Shown here one piece after another: positions 63,081 to 64,000 of a stretch of 64,000 bases of DNA. The position numbers and the translations under genes were made by a program. The stretch's first letter is position 1; each line of letters begins with the position of its first letter. The DNA lies in the NCBI RefSeq assembly GCF_900626155.1, contig NZ_LR130844.1:248001-312000 (forward strand), written 5' to 3'. Under the pieces are notes generated by a model, which saw only the letters and a program-made list of their open reading frames with translations, was not told where the DNA came from and searched no databases. This DNA comes from Anaerococcus vaginimassiliensis. GTDB taxonomy: Bacteria; Bacillota; Clostridia; Tissierellales; Peptoniphilaceae.

Positions 63081-63414
63081 ATTTTTTGTGGCAATTGTGT
63101 AGAATATATATGAGTAATTTGTGTGTAGTATTGAAATACTATTCTTTTATTTTATGTTAATTTAATATTAATTTTTTCCATATTTTAAAGGAAGTTTATT
63201 TTTGATTTTTATAGCAAATACTTCCTATGATTTCAATGGATTGGGAGGCTATTTAATAATCTTGATATTTTTGCTAATATTTGTTTTATATGAAGATTAT
63301 ATTTAGTGGATAATAATTTATTTTATAAAATATTAATTTATTTTACTTTTTGTAAGAATTTTGTAATTTTTTCTTATATTGTTTAAGTAAATACGAAACC
63401 CAATTTTGGTCTTT
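63081..63414. other. AT-rich intergenic stretch, no gene
   Basis: About 330 bases upstream of the surface-protein promoter with no reading frame, RNA fold or repeat that I can support. Confidence 0.6.
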
Positions 63415-63527
63415 AGATGGAGCGAACCTAGTAGTCGACGGGAAGTCTAGAATAAATACCTCGCAGTCTAGGTGAACCACAAAGTACCTATTGGAGATTC
63501 TCACGTCGCTTCGCTCCTCAGGATGAC
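63415..63527. repeat. GTCATT-GATGAC repeat, degenerate unit
   Basis: The right half (GGAGATTCTCACGTCG to CTCAGGATGAC) is intact, but the left end has lost GTCATTCCGACAG and starts near GATGGAGCGAACC. First unit of the downstream cluster. Confidence 0.7.
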
Positions 63528-63558
63528 AATATTAACAAATTATAATTCCTCAAATCCC

Positions 63559-63682
63559 GTCATTCCGACAGAGCGAACTAAGTGAGCGACGAGGAATCTA
63601 GAGTTTGTATGTCGCAGTCAAGTTTAACCCAAAGTATCTACTGGAGATCCTCACGTCAGGCTAAAGCCTTCCTCAGGATGAC
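63559..63682. repeat. GTCATT-GATGAC repeat, unit 5
   Basis: 124 bp, intact ends, with CACGTCAGGCTAAAGCC in place of CACGTCGCTTCGC. Confidence 0.85.
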
Positions 63683-63746
63683 GGGTTCGACGGATTGAAA
63701 ACTCCATTAAGGATGACTGGATTGGAATTGCCATTCCCCCAAATAT

Positions 63747-63865
63747 GTCATTCCGACAGAGTGACTGTAAGGAGCGACGAGGAATCTACAGTCTATACTT
63801 CGCATGTCAGTGGAACCCGAAGTACCTACTGGAGATCCTCACGTCGCTTCACTCCTCAGGATGAC
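63747..63865. repeat. GTCATT-GATGAC repeat, unit 6
   Basis: 119 bp, intact ends. The relic CCATTAAGGATGACT lies just before it at 63703-63717. Confidence 0.85.
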
Positions 63866-63895
63866 GAGTTTGACGGATTGCTATTCCTCCAATAC

Positions 63896-64000
63896 TGTCA
63901 TTCCTAATGGGTCTGGTCACAGTGAACGTCAGTGAACTGATGACAGCCCTTAATCAAGGCTTTTCGAGGTGAAGCGAAGCTGAACCCTAAAACTACTGTC
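63896..64000. repeat. Divergent repeat unit, cut by the window end
   Basis: Starts GTCATTCC like the other units but continues with different sequence (GGTCACAGTGAACG, AACTGATGACAGCC, AAGCGAAGCTGAACCC) and runs off the window. Probably a related but distinct family or a chimera. Confidence 0.5.

Overview
This window looks like chromosome of a low-GC, strictly anaerobic, butyrate-forming Gram-positive coccus of the Anaerococcus / Peptoniphilus / Finegoldia type (Peptoniphilaceae). That placement is inferred from three things: the strongly A/T-biased codon use, a complete acetyl-CoA-to-butyrate pathway with a superoxide reductase and an [FeFe] hydrogenase, and a sortase-anchored surface protein with albumin-binding GA modules of the kind known from Finegoldia magna. 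I see no phage genes, transposase, CRISPR array or rRNA.

Layout. 1-700: the 5' end of infC (non-canonical ATA start) behind an attenuator leader and a strong promoter, then a MarR regulator and a DegV protein. 1.7-3.7 kb: a degenerate metallo-beta-lactamase-fold protein, divergent from a YbaK deacylase and an unknown gene. 3.7-11.3 kb: the butyrate block, transcribed leftward as bcd-etfB-etfA-crt-hbd-thlA followed by a butyryl-CoA:acetate CoA-transferase; the bcd promoter carries a Rex-like operator. Divergent from it at 11.8-14.3 kb is an LctD-type FAD lactate dehydrogenase with LrgA/LrgB, so lactate oxidation and butyrate formation may share EtfAB. 14.4-18.2 kb: MerR regulator, superoxide reductase, hisS, a DUF6873-like protein and a tRNA-Cys/Gly/Phe operon. 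18.5-26 kb: two zinc-ribbon membrane proteins and a MarR-controlled heterodimeric ABC exporter. 26-32.4 kb: a MoxR-VWA pair, MurJ, and a monomeric [FeFe] hydrogenase with a small cysteine-rich partner. 32.5-38.9 kb: pstSCAB-phoU-phoP-phoR with a Pho box; its PstS is circularly permuted. 39-41.7 kb: an NCS2 nucleobase permease behind an attenuator, and asnA. 41.7-48.2 kb: recQ with a two-component system and ABC permease module. 48.2-55.6 kb: a dense eight-gene operon (rRNA methyltransferase, L,D-transpeptidase, ecfA1-ecfA2-ecfT, truA, two membrane proteins). 55.9-61 kb: hydrolase, FAD oxidoreductase, azlCD, and an HPr-kinase-like P-loop protein. 61.1-64 kb: a GA-module surface protein flanked on both sides by arrays of ~120-150 bp palindromic repeats.

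The least expected structures are: (1) a 195-196 bp palindromic element present three times, each copy inserted at a transcription terminator in the same orientation relative to the terminated gene and bracketed by a duplicated locus-specific sequence (a whole terminator hairpin in two copies); (2) a PstS whose two halves are in swapped order; and (3) an L,D-transpeptidase whose only reasonable start is ATT, the second non-AUG/GUG/UUG start in the window after infC. Several starts were moved from the longest open frame to the codon behind a ribosome-binding site; these are stated gene by gene.
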